Source: JAJVID01 sp050247435 (GTDB lineage: Bacteria > Acidobacteriota > Blastocatellia > RBC074). From it: a stretch of 64,000 bases of DNA. The translations under genes were made by a program, and so were the position numbers. Where the stretch lies: assembly GCA_050247435.1 (NCBI GenBank), contig JBFWUF010000026.1:1-64000 (forward strand), read 5' to 3'. The notes beneath the pieces were generated by a model that saw only the letters and a program-made list of their open reading frames with translations, made no database searches and was not told the DNA's origin. Shown here one piece after another: positions 18,742-26,838 of the stretch. Position 1 is the stretch's first letter. Every line of letters begins with the position of its first letter.

Positions 18742-19446
18742 TCAGCGAGGGATGCTTTCGAACATTCTTCCGGCCACCGCCGACCCGGCCAGCAAAATCG
18801 AAGCGCCAATCGCGAGCAGCGCAACCAGAATCAGAGTCAGCGGCGAGAAACCGCTGAGGGCCAGGATGCCCAGCACAATTGCCCCCGCTCCGATCAGCGC
18901 TTCAGAGCCGCTGGCCGCATAGAGCGTATCGCGCATGATGTGGTGCGTATGCTCCGAGTAGCGCGCCATTTCATGCCCAGCCGGCTCGCTGATCGGCATC
19001 GCGGTCAGTTTGGCCATGGCTCCGCTCGCCAGCAACAGCGAGCAGCCGAGGACGATGACGGACGCCGCCAACAGGGTTATCGGGTGGAATCCCAGCAACG
19101 CCAGGATGCCAAGCACGATCCCCGCAACGCCGCCCAGCGACTCCATCGCCATCCCGCCTCCGATGATATTTCGGCTCAGGCTCTGACGGGCGCCGCCGAA
19201 AATGCGCGAATACTGCGACGCCATTGTTCCCCCACCGATCAACAGCGCTCCCCCAGCCGCGATAGAGGCGATTGACGCCAATGGCAGCGGCATGATGCCG
19301 ATTAAACCAAGAATGGAGAGAACCAGCGCGCCCACGCCGCCGATGCTTTCGATAACCGAACCACCGCTGGCCTCTTCAAGCGCGCGCCGCTCCCGCCTCT
19401 CCTGGTCAATTACAGGTCTAGTTCGTTCAATAGGTATGTTGTCCAT
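18742..19446 (-). CDS. Multi-spanning membrane protein with internal repeats, unknown function
   Basis: 234 residues. After a charged N-terminus (about 1-30), three similar hairpin units follow, each with two hydrophobic helices. They share SIGGVGALVLSILGLIGIMPL, SLGGVAGIVLGILALLGFHPI and LIGAGAIVLGILALSGFSPL, so the gene arose by internal triplication of a roughly 65-residue unit. I do not recognise a functional family; small bacterial membrane proteins of this look are annotated as hypothetical. The start is ATG 19446 behind GAGGAGGAAG; an in-frame ATG at 19596 has no supporting site. Downstream is the repeat-filled gap before GH1. Confidence 0.7.
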   Translation of the reverse strand: MDNIPIERTRPVIDQERRERRALEEASGGSVIESIGGVGALVLSILGLIGIMPLPLASIASIAAGGALLIGGGTMASQYSRIFGGARQSLSRNIIGGGMAMESLGGVAGIVLGILALLGFHPITLLAASVIVLGCSLLLASGAMAKLTAMPISEPAGHEMARYSEHTHHIMRDTLYAASGSEALIGAGAIVLGILALSGFSPLTLILVALLAIGASILLAGSAVAGRMFESIPR

Positions 19447-20271
19447 TTCTTCCTCCTCATTCGAAAATGTCTGACAAGCTGCCGGCTTGTTATGGTTTTT
19501 CGCTAACAGCCGCCTCCCAAAGTCGGCGGCAAACTGCCGGCTTCGCGCACATATCCCGCGCTCACACGTTGATATAAATAACGCCCGCTCTTTCAATCTG
19601 CCGCGCCAGCCGAAGTTCGATCACCTCGCGCGCCGCAAGCGCGTTCGTATGATTCAAACCGCATCGGACTGCGCTTGAAGAGCCTGTCATAAAACGTCAA
19701 TGAGTAATTATTTTCCGGTGCGGGTAACCCTCGACTTGTCCACTTCTTTTACTCGCAAGTCGCATTCCGTTGACGGCGCGCGATGACGCGCAACCATCGT
19801 GCGCGCCAATCACTCCGGCGGTTTATTAACTCGCCCGACGAGCCTGGTTGAGTCCGTGGCGGCAAGCGATCACCCACCGGAGGGCTGCGTGATTGAGGGC
19901 GGCCGCGGCTTTCAGTACAGATTACTGTTGGAGATTGGTGCAATCGTCTTTTTTCATTCCATCGTGATGAAGCCGGCGCCGCCTGAATGTCGTGGCAATG
20001 ACTTCAGCCCTATACGAACTCTTTTTAGCCTGTTTATGACTTTCTTACGCCTTTCTCGCCATTATGAGTAATGACTTCCCGGAAGAGACGCCGCGATCTG
20101 CTCCATCTCGCGTGAGGGGTATTCAAATTGCGTCTCCCGGCGAATTGGTAATGAGCCGAGGAATTATCATCATTGACGAAATTGACGGCCCTGTCGCCGC
20201 CGCCGTTCAGGCGGGCGCCAGGGCGATCTGTGTAACCACTTCAAAATATCGAAGGAGAAAGGGAAGTTGAC
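19447..20271. other. 825-base gap without a confident gene
   Basis: Region between divergent genes (membrane protein, minus; CBS protein, plus). 19465-19560 contains degenerate repeat pieces (TCTGACAAGCTGCCGGCTTG, AAACTGCCGGCTTCG) related to the 24460 and 31926 elements. The rest is unremarkable. A 68-codon frame at 20064-20270 ending two bases before the CBS gene has no ribosome binding site and no recognisable homology; I regard it as doubtful. The promoter of the CBS gene should lie here. Confidence 0.5.
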
Positions 20272-20763
20272 ATGAAGATTCAGAACATCATGACCACGAA
20301 TGTGGCTGCCTGCAGCCCCGACACCAATCTTGCCGCCGTCGCCGGCCAGTTGTGGGAAAACGATTGCGGCTGGCTCCCGGTGGCTGACGGTGAGGGAAAA
20401 GTCATCGGCGTGGTCACCGATCGCGACATCTGCATGGCCGTCGCGACCAAAAACCGGCCCGCCTCTGAAATTCCAGTGCATGAAGTCATGACCAGCGCAA
20501 TCCACGCCTGCAATCCGAATGACGACGTCAAATCCGCGATCAAGACCATGCGGGGCGAAAAGGTGTTGCGCCTGCCCGTTGTCAACGATGAAGGAAGACT
20601 GCAAGGCGTGATCTCAATGAACGACATCATGATCCAAACCGAGGCGGGCAAAAGCGGCCTGTCGTGTGAAGAAGTCCTCAGCGCGCGCAACGTCATCAGC
20701 GAACACCGCTTCCAGCGAAAGGGCGCGGAGCAGCAGCCCTCGCAGCGGCGCGCGCGCGCTTGA
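20272..20763 (+). CDS. Tandem CBS-domain protein
   Basis: 163 residues made almost wholly of a CBS pair (Bateman module). CBS1 is at about 8-60 (IMTTNVAACSPDTNLAAVA ... VVTDRDICMAVA) and CBS2 at about 70-125 (VMTSAIHACNPNDDVKSAI ... GVISMNDIMIQT), followed by a short basic tail. Such stand-alone proteins bind adenine nucleotides or act as small regulators. No effector domain is fused. AAGGAGAAAGGGAAG precedes the ATG. It is monocistronic as far as visible, with a gene remnant converging from the other side. Confidence 0.88.
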   Translation: MKIQNIMTTNVAACSPDTNLAAVAGQLWENDCGWLPVADGEGKVIGVVTDRDICMAVATKNRPASEIPVHEVMTSAIHACNPNDDVKSAIKTMRGEKVLRLPVVNDEGRLQGVISMNDIMIQTEAGKSGLSCEEVLSARNVISEHRFQRKGAEQQPSQRRARA

Positions 20764-20873
20764 TATGAAAGTTCGTGGGACAAGATGGCATCCTTGTCAT
20801 TACCCACATCTTTTGTGCGCGATGGATGTGGCGAATGAAAGTTTTTCTTCGTCACTTAGCGATGACTTGAGTT

Positions 20874-20898
20874 TAGGCCGGCGTTTTAACGCCGGTTT
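20874..20898. repeat. Short palindrome GGCCGGCGTT/AACGCCGG
   Basis: CCGGCGTT, TT, AACGCCGG with flanking TTTAGG/TTTAGC symmetry. It marks the 3' end of the Cax-like remnant and provides its last in-frame codons, so it may be the junction of the deletion. A GAATGAAAG tract lies just before it (20833-20842), weakly similar to the leader seen at other hairpins. Confidence 0.6.
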
Positions 20899-21044
20899 AG
20901 CGTGAGAGAAATCCTGCCGTCGCATAGCGGCGATAGAATGCGGGCCGATGCCGCCGCCGTGACGAAGACCCACAGCGGCGGTGTGTGAAACCAGACCAGA
21001 GCTAGCGAGAGCGGCGCGAGCAGCAGCAGATAAACAAAAATCAT
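20886..21044 (-). pseudogene. Truncated start of a Cax-like calcium/proton antiporter
   Basis: 52-codon frame beginning ATG 21044 and overlapping the SDR stop by ATGA. The first 35 residues (MIFVYLLLLAPLSLALVWFH, then TPPLWVFVTAAA) resemble the N-terminal helix of Ca2+/H+ exchangers of the Cax family, in which such a segment precedes several hundred more residues. The remaining codons run into the palindrome at 20874-20898, and nothing else of an antiporter follows. The coupling overlap suggests that a full gene once followed the SDR. Family assignment rests on a short stretch, so it is tentative. Confidence 0.5.
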
Positions 21045-22072
21045 CGCCCGTTTCTCGCAAACGCGGCGTAGACTGCGCCCGCAAGCCCGATTCCCGCCAG
21101 CGCCAGCAACCCGCGATGAGTGTCGGCCCACAACTGCCAGCTATGATCGCTCGAACGGTCGTCGAAGACGCCGTGCGCGCCGTGATCGCCCGGCACAGGC
21201 TCCCAGAGATTGTTCGGGCGATTCGGATCGGCAGGCTCATCGGTCTGCTGCGCTTCGTAACCCGTCCGCGCCAGGTAATGATCGAGCAACCCCGGCGCAA
21301 TCTTGTTGCCGACAATCGCCTCGACCGTTGGCATTCCCACGTACATCTCGCGCCGGTCGTGATGTGCGGCGTAATAGATCGCACGGGCCGCGACCTCCGG
21401 TTGAAAGATCGGAGGCACCGGCTGCGCCTTGTGCGGCAACCGGCTCTTGACCCAGCGGAATTGCGGCGTGTTGAGCGCCGGCATCTGCACCATCGTCACG
21501 CGGACGTTGCTTTTGTCGTGCAGCAATTCGCAGCGCAGGCTTTCAACGAAGCCCTGGATCGCGTGCTTTGCGCCGCAATATGCCGCCTGCAGCGGGATGC
21601 CTCGATAGGCCAGCGCCGAGCCGACTTCGACGATTACGCCGCAATCGCGCGGCAACATGCGCCGTAGCGCCGCGAGCGTCCCGTAAACGGCGCCGAGGTA
21701 AGTCACCTCGGTCACGCGCTTGAACTCTTCCGGCTTCATCTCCCTGACCGGCGAGAAGACCGATGTCATTGCGTTGTTAATCCAGATGTCAATCGGCCCG
21801 AACTTCTCTTCGACCTCGGCGGCCGCGGCTTCGACACGGTCTGCGTCGGCCACATCGGTCGGCAATGCGAGCGCCCTGCCGCCCATCTCCTCGACTTCGC
21901 GCCGCGTGGCTTCCAGCCCGTCGCGCCCGCGCGCCAAGAGGCCGATGCGAGCGCCGCGCTTCGCAAACTCGCGCGCTGTCGCGCGCCCAACTCCCGCCGA
22001 CGCGCCGGTGATGACAACGACTTCGGGTCTGTTCGATTTGCCATTCGATTCAATTCGATTCAGATCATTCAT
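21041..22072 (-). CDS. SDR-family oxidoreductase with C-terminal membrane anchor
   Basis: 343 residues. A Rossmann fold begins at about residue 18 with TGASAGVGRATA (TGxxxGxG cofactor motif); DVAD and INNA follow; the active site has Ser in VGSALAYRG and the YxxxK pair in AAYCGAKHAIQG (about 165-170). A linker rich in polar residues (about 255-310) leads to a hydrophobic helix near the C-terminus (LLALAGIGLAGAVYAAFA). NAD(P)-dependent reduction or oxidation is expected; the substrate is unknown. AGGAGAAATCG precedes the ATG. It lies 45 nt after the flippase-like gene and overlaps the Cax-like remnant by ATGA. Confidence 0.9.
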   Translation of the reverse strand: MNDLNRIESNGKSNRPEVVVITGASAGVGRATAREFAKRGARIGLLARGRDGLEATRREVEEMGGRALALPTDVADADRVEAAAAEVEEKFGPIDIWINNAMTSVFSPVREMKPEEFKRVTEVTYLGAVYGTLAALRRMLPRDCGVIVEVGSALAYRGIPLQAAYCGAKHAIQGFVESLRCELLHDKSNVRVTMVQMPALNTPQFRWVKSRLPHKAQPVPPIFQPEVAARAIYYAAHHDRREMYVGMPTVEAIVGNKIAPGLLDHYLARTGYEAQQTDEPADPNRPNNLWEPVPGDHGAHGVFDDRSSDHSWQLWADTHRGLLALAGIGLAGAVYAAFARNGR

Positions 22073-22117
22073 TTCGATTTCTCCTACTTTTGTTATTGGT
22101 CGTATTTTTCAGGAAGA

Positions 22118-23173
22118 TTATTGCTCCGTTGATTGTTGATCGGCGCGACGCTCTGATCGCTGCAATTCTTCGCGGAGCGACGCCAGAGTCATCTCGCTCC
22201 GGCTGAACGACAGAAAACCGATAATCAGGAGCGGCAGCGCAAGCAGCGTGAAGGCAACCAGCGAAAACCCGGTGGCCGACGTCTTGTCCACTCCGAACAA
22301 CGTCAATCCGAGGACCGTGAGGAATTGATACGAGCCTACGTTGGCTGGCGTGTTCGGAATCGCCGTGCCCAGGCTCACAATCACATAAACCGTCACGCCG
22401 ACCCAGATGGAAAGGCGTAGCCCATAGCCCAGCATGATCAGCCACAGAGTGATCGCTTGCAGCGTGAGAAATGGCAGCGAGAGAACGAACGCCAGATAAA
22501 ACTCTTTCGTGCGGCTCGTCTCGCGCAATCCTTCGCTCAATCGCTTGAATAATCCCGTGATTGCGCTCAGCGGTTTCCATTTCAGCAGGCCGCGATTCGT
22601 CCGCCGCCCGCTCCGTCGCGGCCGTGGCCGGCGAAGGACGAGGTAGATGAACAATGCGACTGCCAGCGCAATGAGGGCGCCGAACGTCTCTCCGGCTTCG
22701 ATCAAATACTCCGGCAACGGCGCGAACATCGCCGCCAGGCCGACGCCCATCGCCATCCACACGCCGTCGAACAAACGTCCCAGGATGATTGAAGGAAGGG
22801 TCGCGACAAAACTCACGCGCATCCACCGCGAGGCGAGATAGCAACGCACAAATTCACCCGGGTGCAACGGCAGGATTTCGTTGGTGAACAGTCCGGCATA
22901 GATGGCTTGCGTGGCCTGCAACAAGCTGATCCTTCCAACCGGCTCCAGGAGCAATTGCAAGCGCACGGCCTGGACGAGGTAAGCGGCCAGATCGCAAGCC
23001 ATCGCCAGCGCGATCCATCGCCAGTTGATGCCGGCCAACTGCCCGGCCAGCTTCGACAAATGGATGTCGCGCAACACCCAGATCAATCCGGCGGCGGCCA
23101 GCAGCCAGCCGATAGCGTATCGCCAATTGCGGAAGATGGATTTCCCGGAGTTTCGCGCGGAAGAGCTGGCCAT
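22118..23173 (-). CDS. UPF0104/LPG-synthase membrane domain protein (flippase-like)
   Basis: 351 residues with about eight membrane helices and the family marks of the lysylphosphatidylglycerol synthase TM region/UPF0104 group: WVLRDIHLSKLAGQLAGINW, LFTNEILPLHPGEFVR (about 110) and GTAIPNTPANVGSYQ (about 275). Members move or modify lipid-linked substrates; without the soluble synthase domain this one is unlikely to make aminoacyl-lipids itself. The frame is open another 66 codons upstream, but ATG 23173 fits the family start. It is divergent from nuoA across a 184-nt gap that must hold both promoters. Confidence 0.85.
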   Translation of the reverse strand: MASSSARNSGKSIFRNWRYAIGWLLAAAGLIWVLRDIHLSKLAGQLAGINWRWIALAMACDLAAYLVQAVRLQLLLEPVGRISLLQATQAIYAGLFTNEILPLHPGEFVRCYLASRWMRVSFVATLPSIILGRLFDGVWMAMGVGLAAMFAPLPEYLIEAGETFGALIALAVALFIYLVLRRPRPRRSGRRTNRGLLKWKPLSAITGLFKRLSEGLRETSRTKEFYLAFVLSLPFLTLQAITLWLIMLGYGLRLSIWVGVTVYVIVSLGTAIPNTPANVGSYQFLTVLGLTLFGVDKTSATGFSLVAFTLLALPLLIIGFLSFSRSEMTLASLREELQRSERRADQQSTEQ

Positions 23174-23357
23174 CTCAGCTTCGTCGTCACGGGCTTCGAC
23201 TATGTTATGAGTTTGCGAATGTCTCGTCAGTGCTCTTGCGTACCGACCATGTGATCGAAGGCCGTCTATATTGCTTTCCTGAGCACCTGCTTTTAAACGC
23301 TCTCCCCCTTTAATTGAAGATTGAAACCGCAATGGGTAGCGCGAGAGAGGAGAGCGC

Positions 23358-23771
23358 CTGAACACATTCACAATTTATCTGATTGCCCTGTGGCCTCTGG
23401 TTGTCTACTTCGTCTTCGTGATCCTGCTGGTGGCGGGGATGCTCGCGGTTTCATATCTGCTAGGGCAACAGCATCGGGACAGGGCGATGAACGAGCCTTA
23501 CGAATCGGGCATTGTCTCGACCGGCTCGGCGCGGCTGCGTTTCTCGGCGCAGTTCTATCTGATGGCGATGCTGTTTGTGATCTTCGACCTCGAAGCGGTC
23601 TTTATCTTCGCCTGGGCCGTTGCCTTCCGCGAACTGGGATGGGCCGGTTACGCTGGAGTATTGGTCTTCATTGGCGTGCTCGTCGCTGCCCTGATCTACG
23701 CCTGGCGGCTGGGCGCGCTCGATTGGGGAAGCAAAGGGCGAAAAGCCCGGCGAGTCAATGAGCAAATGTGA
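23358..23771 (+). CDS. nuoA: NADH-quinone oxidoreductase subunit A
   Basis: 137 residues if started at CTG 23358, three membrane helices, and the conserved loop YESGI(V)STGSARLRFSAQFY followed by FDLEAVFIFAWA with the family's acidic residues. It is part of the membrane arm near the quinone site of complex I. The frame has a TAG at 23337 and no ATG, GTG or TTG before GTG 23418; starting there would remove the first helix. CTG 23358 has GAGAGGAGAG directly upstream and gives the family length. First gene of the nuo operon. Confidence 0.9.
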   Translation: MNTFTIYLIALWPLVVYFVFVILLVAGMLAVSYLLGQQHRDRAMNEPYESGIVSTGSARLRFSAQFYLMAMLFVIFDLEAVFIFAWAVAFRELGWAGYAGVLVFIGVLVAALIYAWRLGALDWGSKGRKARRVNEQM

Positions 23772-23778
23772 GAGGCGG

Positions 23779-23837
23779 CCATATTTCATATGCCATATGA
23801 AATATGAAATATGAAATATGGCATATGAAATATGGCA
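23779..23837. repeat. AT-rich ATATGAA repeat abutting the nuoB start
   Basis: CCATATTTCATATG, then its inverse followed by repeated ATATGAA units. Related to 15264-15320. The ATG used by nuoB (23832) is the last ATATG of the tract, and the tract occupies the place where a ribosome binding site would be. Confidence 0.75.
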
Positions 23838-24446
23838 TACGGCAATAGAAACGATGGCGCAAGCTCTTTTGAAGACGCCGTGCGGCGCAACCTAGTGCTG
23901 GCGCGCCTGCAGGATCTGCTGGCGTGGGGGCGCAAAAATTCGATCTGGCCGTTCAACTTCGGCCTCTCGTGCTGTTTTGTGGAGATGGCCACCAGCATCA
24001 CCAGCAAATACGACATCGCGCGATTCGGCGCCGAGGTGATTCGCGGCACGCCGCGCGAGGCCGATCTGATGGTCATCGCGGGCACGGTCTTCATCAAGAT
24101 GGCGCCGATCATCAAGCGGCTGCACGAACAGATGATGGAGCCGCGCTGGGTGATCTCGATGGGATCGTGCGCCAATTCCGGCGGGATGTACGACATCTAC
24201 AGCGTCGTTCAGGGCGTGGATAAATTTCTCCCGGTTGATCTTTACGTTCCCGGCTGCCCGCCCAGTCCCAGCGCGTTTATGGAAGGATTGACGCTGCTAC
24301 AACAGGCCGTCGGAAAAGAACAGCGCCCGTTGAGCTGGGTCATCGGCCCGCAAGGCGTCGTGCGACCGGAGCCGCCGTCAATGAGAGATCTGAAGCGAGC
24401 CGAGAGACAGCAGGCCACCACCTTACGCCCTCCCGACGATGTTTGA
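23832..24446 (+). CDS. nuoB: NADH-quinone oxidoreductase subunit B
   Basis: 204 residues. Carries the N2 4Fe-4S cluster: tandem cysteines in FGLSCCFVEMA (about 45-46), a third in MGSCANSGGMYD (about 110) and a fourth in VPGCPPSPSAF (about 140). N2 is the cluster that donates electrons to quinone, at the foot of the peripheral arm. The only plausible start is ATG 23832; an in-frame TGA lies six bases upstream. No Shine-Dalgarno sequence is visible because the repeat tract runs up to the start codon, so translation may depend on coupling with nuoA or on leaderless-like initiation. Confidence 0.95.
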   Translation: MAYGNRNDGASSFEDAVRRNLVLARLQDLLAWGRKNSIWPFNFGLSCCFVEMATSITSKYDIARFGAEVIRGTPREADLMVIAGTVFIKMAPIIKRLHEQMMEPRWVISMGSCANSGGMYDIYSVVQGVDKFLPVDLYVPGCPPSPSAFMEGLTLLQQAVGKEQRPLSWVIGPQGVVRPEPPSMRDLKRAERQQATTLRPPDDV

Positions 24447-24459
24447 TTCTCCCCCTGAA

Positions 24460-24546
24460 AATGTCCGACAAGCTGCCAGCTTGTCGAGGGCTTTGTGAGT
24501 CGGCTCCTCTCAGAGGCAACGACAAGCTGGCAGCTTGTCGGACATT
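24460..24546. repeat. Inverted repeat, GACAAGCTGCCAGCTTGTC family, copy 1
   Basis: Perfect 27-nt arms (24460-24486, 24520-24546), each itself a palindrome (GACAAGCTGCCAGCTTGTC), around a 33-nt loop. The loop closely resembles the reverse complement of the loop at 31951-31983, so this element and that at 31926-32008 are the same family in opposite orientations. A CCCCCTGAAAATG leader precedes it. It lies between nuoB and nuoCD. Confidence 0.85.
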
Positions 24547-24588
24547 ACGCGCCGGGTTTTACGTCTGGCGCCGGATCCAGACTTTTCC

Positions 24589-26337
24589 ATGCAGAGTGAC
24601 TCGACGATCTTCCAGGAACTGCGGCGAGCCTTCGGCGAAGCGTCCATCAGGCCACAGATCACGTTTGATGGGATACCAACATTGTGGGCGCCGCAGGATA
24701 AAGCGCACGCGATGTTGCGCCATCTCAAACTGGAAGCCGAGCGGCCTTACCGCCTGCTCTACGATCTGACGGCCATTGACGAGCGCGTCCGCGCCAATCG
24801 CGGCGATCAGCCCGCAAGCGATTTCACCATCGTCTATCACCTGCTCTCTTTCGAGCGCAACCAGGATGTCAGAATCAAAGTCGCGCTCACGGGCGAGCGC
24901 CCGTCGCTCGAAACAATCACCGGCATCTGGCCGTCGGCCAACTGGTACGAGCGCGAAGTGTGGGACATGTTCGGCGTCACCTTCGAGGGCCATCCGCATC
25001 TGAGGCGCATCCTGATGCCGCCGACCTGGCAAGGGCATCCGCTACGCAAGGAGCATCCCGCGCGCGCCACCGAGATGGGGCCTTTCCGTTTGCCTGAAGA
25101 GAAGGAAGACGCTGAACAAGCGGCGTTGAAATTTCGCCCGGAAGATTGGGGACTTCGCCGCAGCGGCGAGGATACGGATTTCATGTTCCTCAATCTTGGG
25201 CCGCAGCATCCCGGCACGCACGGCGTGTTGCGATTGGTATTGCAGTTGAGCGGTGAAGAAATCGTGGATGTCGTGCCCGACATCGGCTATCACCATCGCG
25301 GCGCCGAAAAGATGGGCGAGCGACAGTCATGGCATACCTACATTCCTTACACCGACCGCGTGGATTACCTCGGCGGCGTGATGAACAACTTCGCTTACGT
25401 GCTGTCGGTCGAACAACTGGCCGGAATCGAAGTCCCCGACCGTGTGAAAGTGATCCGCGTGATGATGGCGGAATTGTTCCGCATCGCCAGCCATCTGGTC
25501 TGGTACGGCACCTTCGCGCAAGACATTGGCGCTCTCTCGCCCGTGTTTTATATGTTCACCGACCGCGAACGCATCTTCGACATCGTCGAGGCCGTTTGCG
25601 GGGGGCGCATGCATCCGAGTTGGTTCCGCATCGGCGGCGTCTCGCAGGATTTGCCGAGCGGCTGGGACAAACTGGTCAGAGAGTTCATTCCTTATCAAAG
25701 GCGCAGGCTTCACGAATACGACGGGATGGTCATGCAAAACCGCATCTTCAAAGCGCGCACCGTCGGCATCGGCGCTTACACGCGGGACGAAGCCATCGAA
25801 TGGGGCGTGACCGGCCCCGGTTTGCGCGCCTGTGGTTTCGAGTGGGACTTCCGCAAGCGGCGGCCATATTCCGGCTACGATCAATTCGAGTTCGACATTC
25901 CCACTGCCCGGCGCGGCGATTGTTATGACCGCGCGGTGGTGCGCGTCGAGGAGATGCGCCAGAGCCTGCGAATCATCGAGCAATGCCTGAACAACATGCC
26001 CGCCGGCCCGTACAAATCGGATCATCCGCTGGCGACGCCGCCGATCAAGGAGCGCACGATGCATGACATCGAAACGTTGATCACGCATTTTCTGGGCGTC
26101 AGTTGGGGGCCGGTCATCCCGCCGGGCGAAGCGCTGGTTCACGTCGAAGCGACCAAAGGCGACAACGGCTATTACCTGATCAGCGACGGCTCCACGATAG
26201 CTTACCGCGTCCGCATCCGCGCGCCGTCTTTTCCGCATATGCAGATGGTTCCGCTGATCAGCCGCGGCTCGATGATTCCCGATCTGCTGGCGATTCTGGG
26301 CAGCATTGATTTCGTGCTGGCCGATGTTGACCGCTGA
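24589..26337 (+). CDS. nuoCD: NADH-quinone oxidoreductase subunits C and D, fused
   Basis: 582 residues. The NuoC (30-kDa) part spans about 1-190 (ANWYEREVWDMFGVTFEGHP, then RRILMPPTWQGHPLRKEHP); the NuoD (49-kDa) part starts at about 205 (FMFLNLGPQHPGTHGVLRL) and includes YLGGVMNNFAY, the quinone-site His/Tyr region, and the C-terminal RAPSFPHMQMVP. C-D fusion is common in several phyla. Start uncertain: ATG 24589 fits the family but has no clear ribosome binding site, whereas the frame also opens at TTG 24535 inside the preceding repeat. Stop overlaps the nuoE leader. Confidence 0.95.
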   Translation: MQSDSTIFQELRRAFGEASIRPQITFDGIPTLWAPQDKAHAMLRHLKLEAERPYRLLYDLTAIDERVRANRGDQPASDFTIVYHLLSFERNQDVRIKVALTGERPSLETITGIWPSANWYEREVWDMFGVTFEGHPHLRRILMPPTWQGHPLRKEHPARATEMGPFRLPEEKEDAEQAALKFRPEDWGLRRSGEDTDFMFLNLGPQHPGTHGVLRLVLQLSGEEIVDVVPDIGYHHRGAEKMGERQSWHTYIPYTDRVDYLGGVMNNFAYVLSVEQLAGIEVPDRVKVIRVMMAELFRIASHLVWYGTFAQDIGALSPVFYMFTDRERIFDIVEAVCGGRMHPSWFRIGGVSQDLPSGWDKLVREFIPYQRRRLHEYDGMVMQNRIFKARTVGIGAYTRDEAIEWGVTGPGLRACGFEWDFRKRRPYSGYDQFEFDIPTARRGDCYDRAVVRVEEMRQSLRIIEQCLNNMPAGPYKSDHPLATPPIKERTMHDIETLITHFLGVSWGPVIPPGEALVHVEATKGDNGYYLISDGSTIAYRVRIRAPSFPHMQMVPLISRGSMIPDLLAILGSIDFVLADVDR

Positions 26338-26346
26338 GGTTTGAGA

Positions 26347-26838
26347 GTGTTGACCGAAGAAGAGAAACGAGAGATCGAGGCGGAGTTTCATCAATACGCG
26401 CGGAAGCAGTCCGCGTGCATTGACGCGCTGAAGATGCTGCAACGAAGCCGGGGCTGGGTGTCGGATGAAAGCCTCCGCGAGCTGGCCGAATTTCTTGAGA
26501 TGACGCCCGATGAGTTGGACAGCGTCGCGACTTTCTACAACCTGATCTTCAGAAAGCCGGTGGGCAAGCATGTAATCCTGATCTGCGATGGCGTCAGTTG
26601 CTGGATTATGGGCTACGAACGGATACGCGAGCATCTGACTGCCCGGCTGGGCATCAGGCTTGGCGAAACGAGCGCGGACGGCGAGTTCACAATGTTGCCG
26701 ATCGCCTGTCTTGGCGCGTGCGACCACGCGCCGGTGTTGATGATTGGTGACGAGACTTATCCGGATTTGGAGCCGCGCACGCTCGACCAAATTTTGGAAT
26801 CGAATGGAAAAACCGCTGACCAAAAACATCCGGCCTGA
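26347..26838 (+). CDS. nuoE: NADH-quinone oxidoreductase subunit E
   Basis: 163 residues, thioredoxin-like fold binding the N1a 2Fe-2S cluster. Ligands are the cysteines in LICDGVSCWIMGY (about 80-85) and PIACLGACDHAPVL (about 120-125). An N-terminal helical bundle precedes (EEEKREIEAEFHQYARKQSA). Chosen start GTG 26347, seven bases after GAGG; TTG 26341 and TTG 26350 are alternatives. It overlaps nuoF by 35 bases in another frame. Forms the NADH-oxidising module with NuoF and NuoG. Confidence 0.95.
   Translation: MLTEEEKREIEAEFHQYARKQSACIDALKMLQRSRGWVSDESLRELAEFLEMTPDELDSVATFYNLIFRKPVGKHVILICDGVSCWIMGYERIREHLTARLGIRLGETSADGEFTMLPIACLGACDHAPVLMIGDETYPDLEPRTLDQILESNGKTADQKHPA

Noticed and set aside
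20064..20270. 68-codon frame before the CBS gene
   Set aside because: No ribosome binding site, no recognisable family; ends next to the CBS gene but composition gives no support.
24443..24769. Frame with SDKLPACR and DKLAACR peptides
   Set aside because: It comes from the GACAAGCTG palindrome and overlaps nuoCD coding; such peptides are typical spurious translations of this repeat.
25327..26829. 500-codon minus-strand frame over nuoCD/nuoE
   Set aside because: Antisense shadow of strongly recognised nuo genes in GC-rich DNA.
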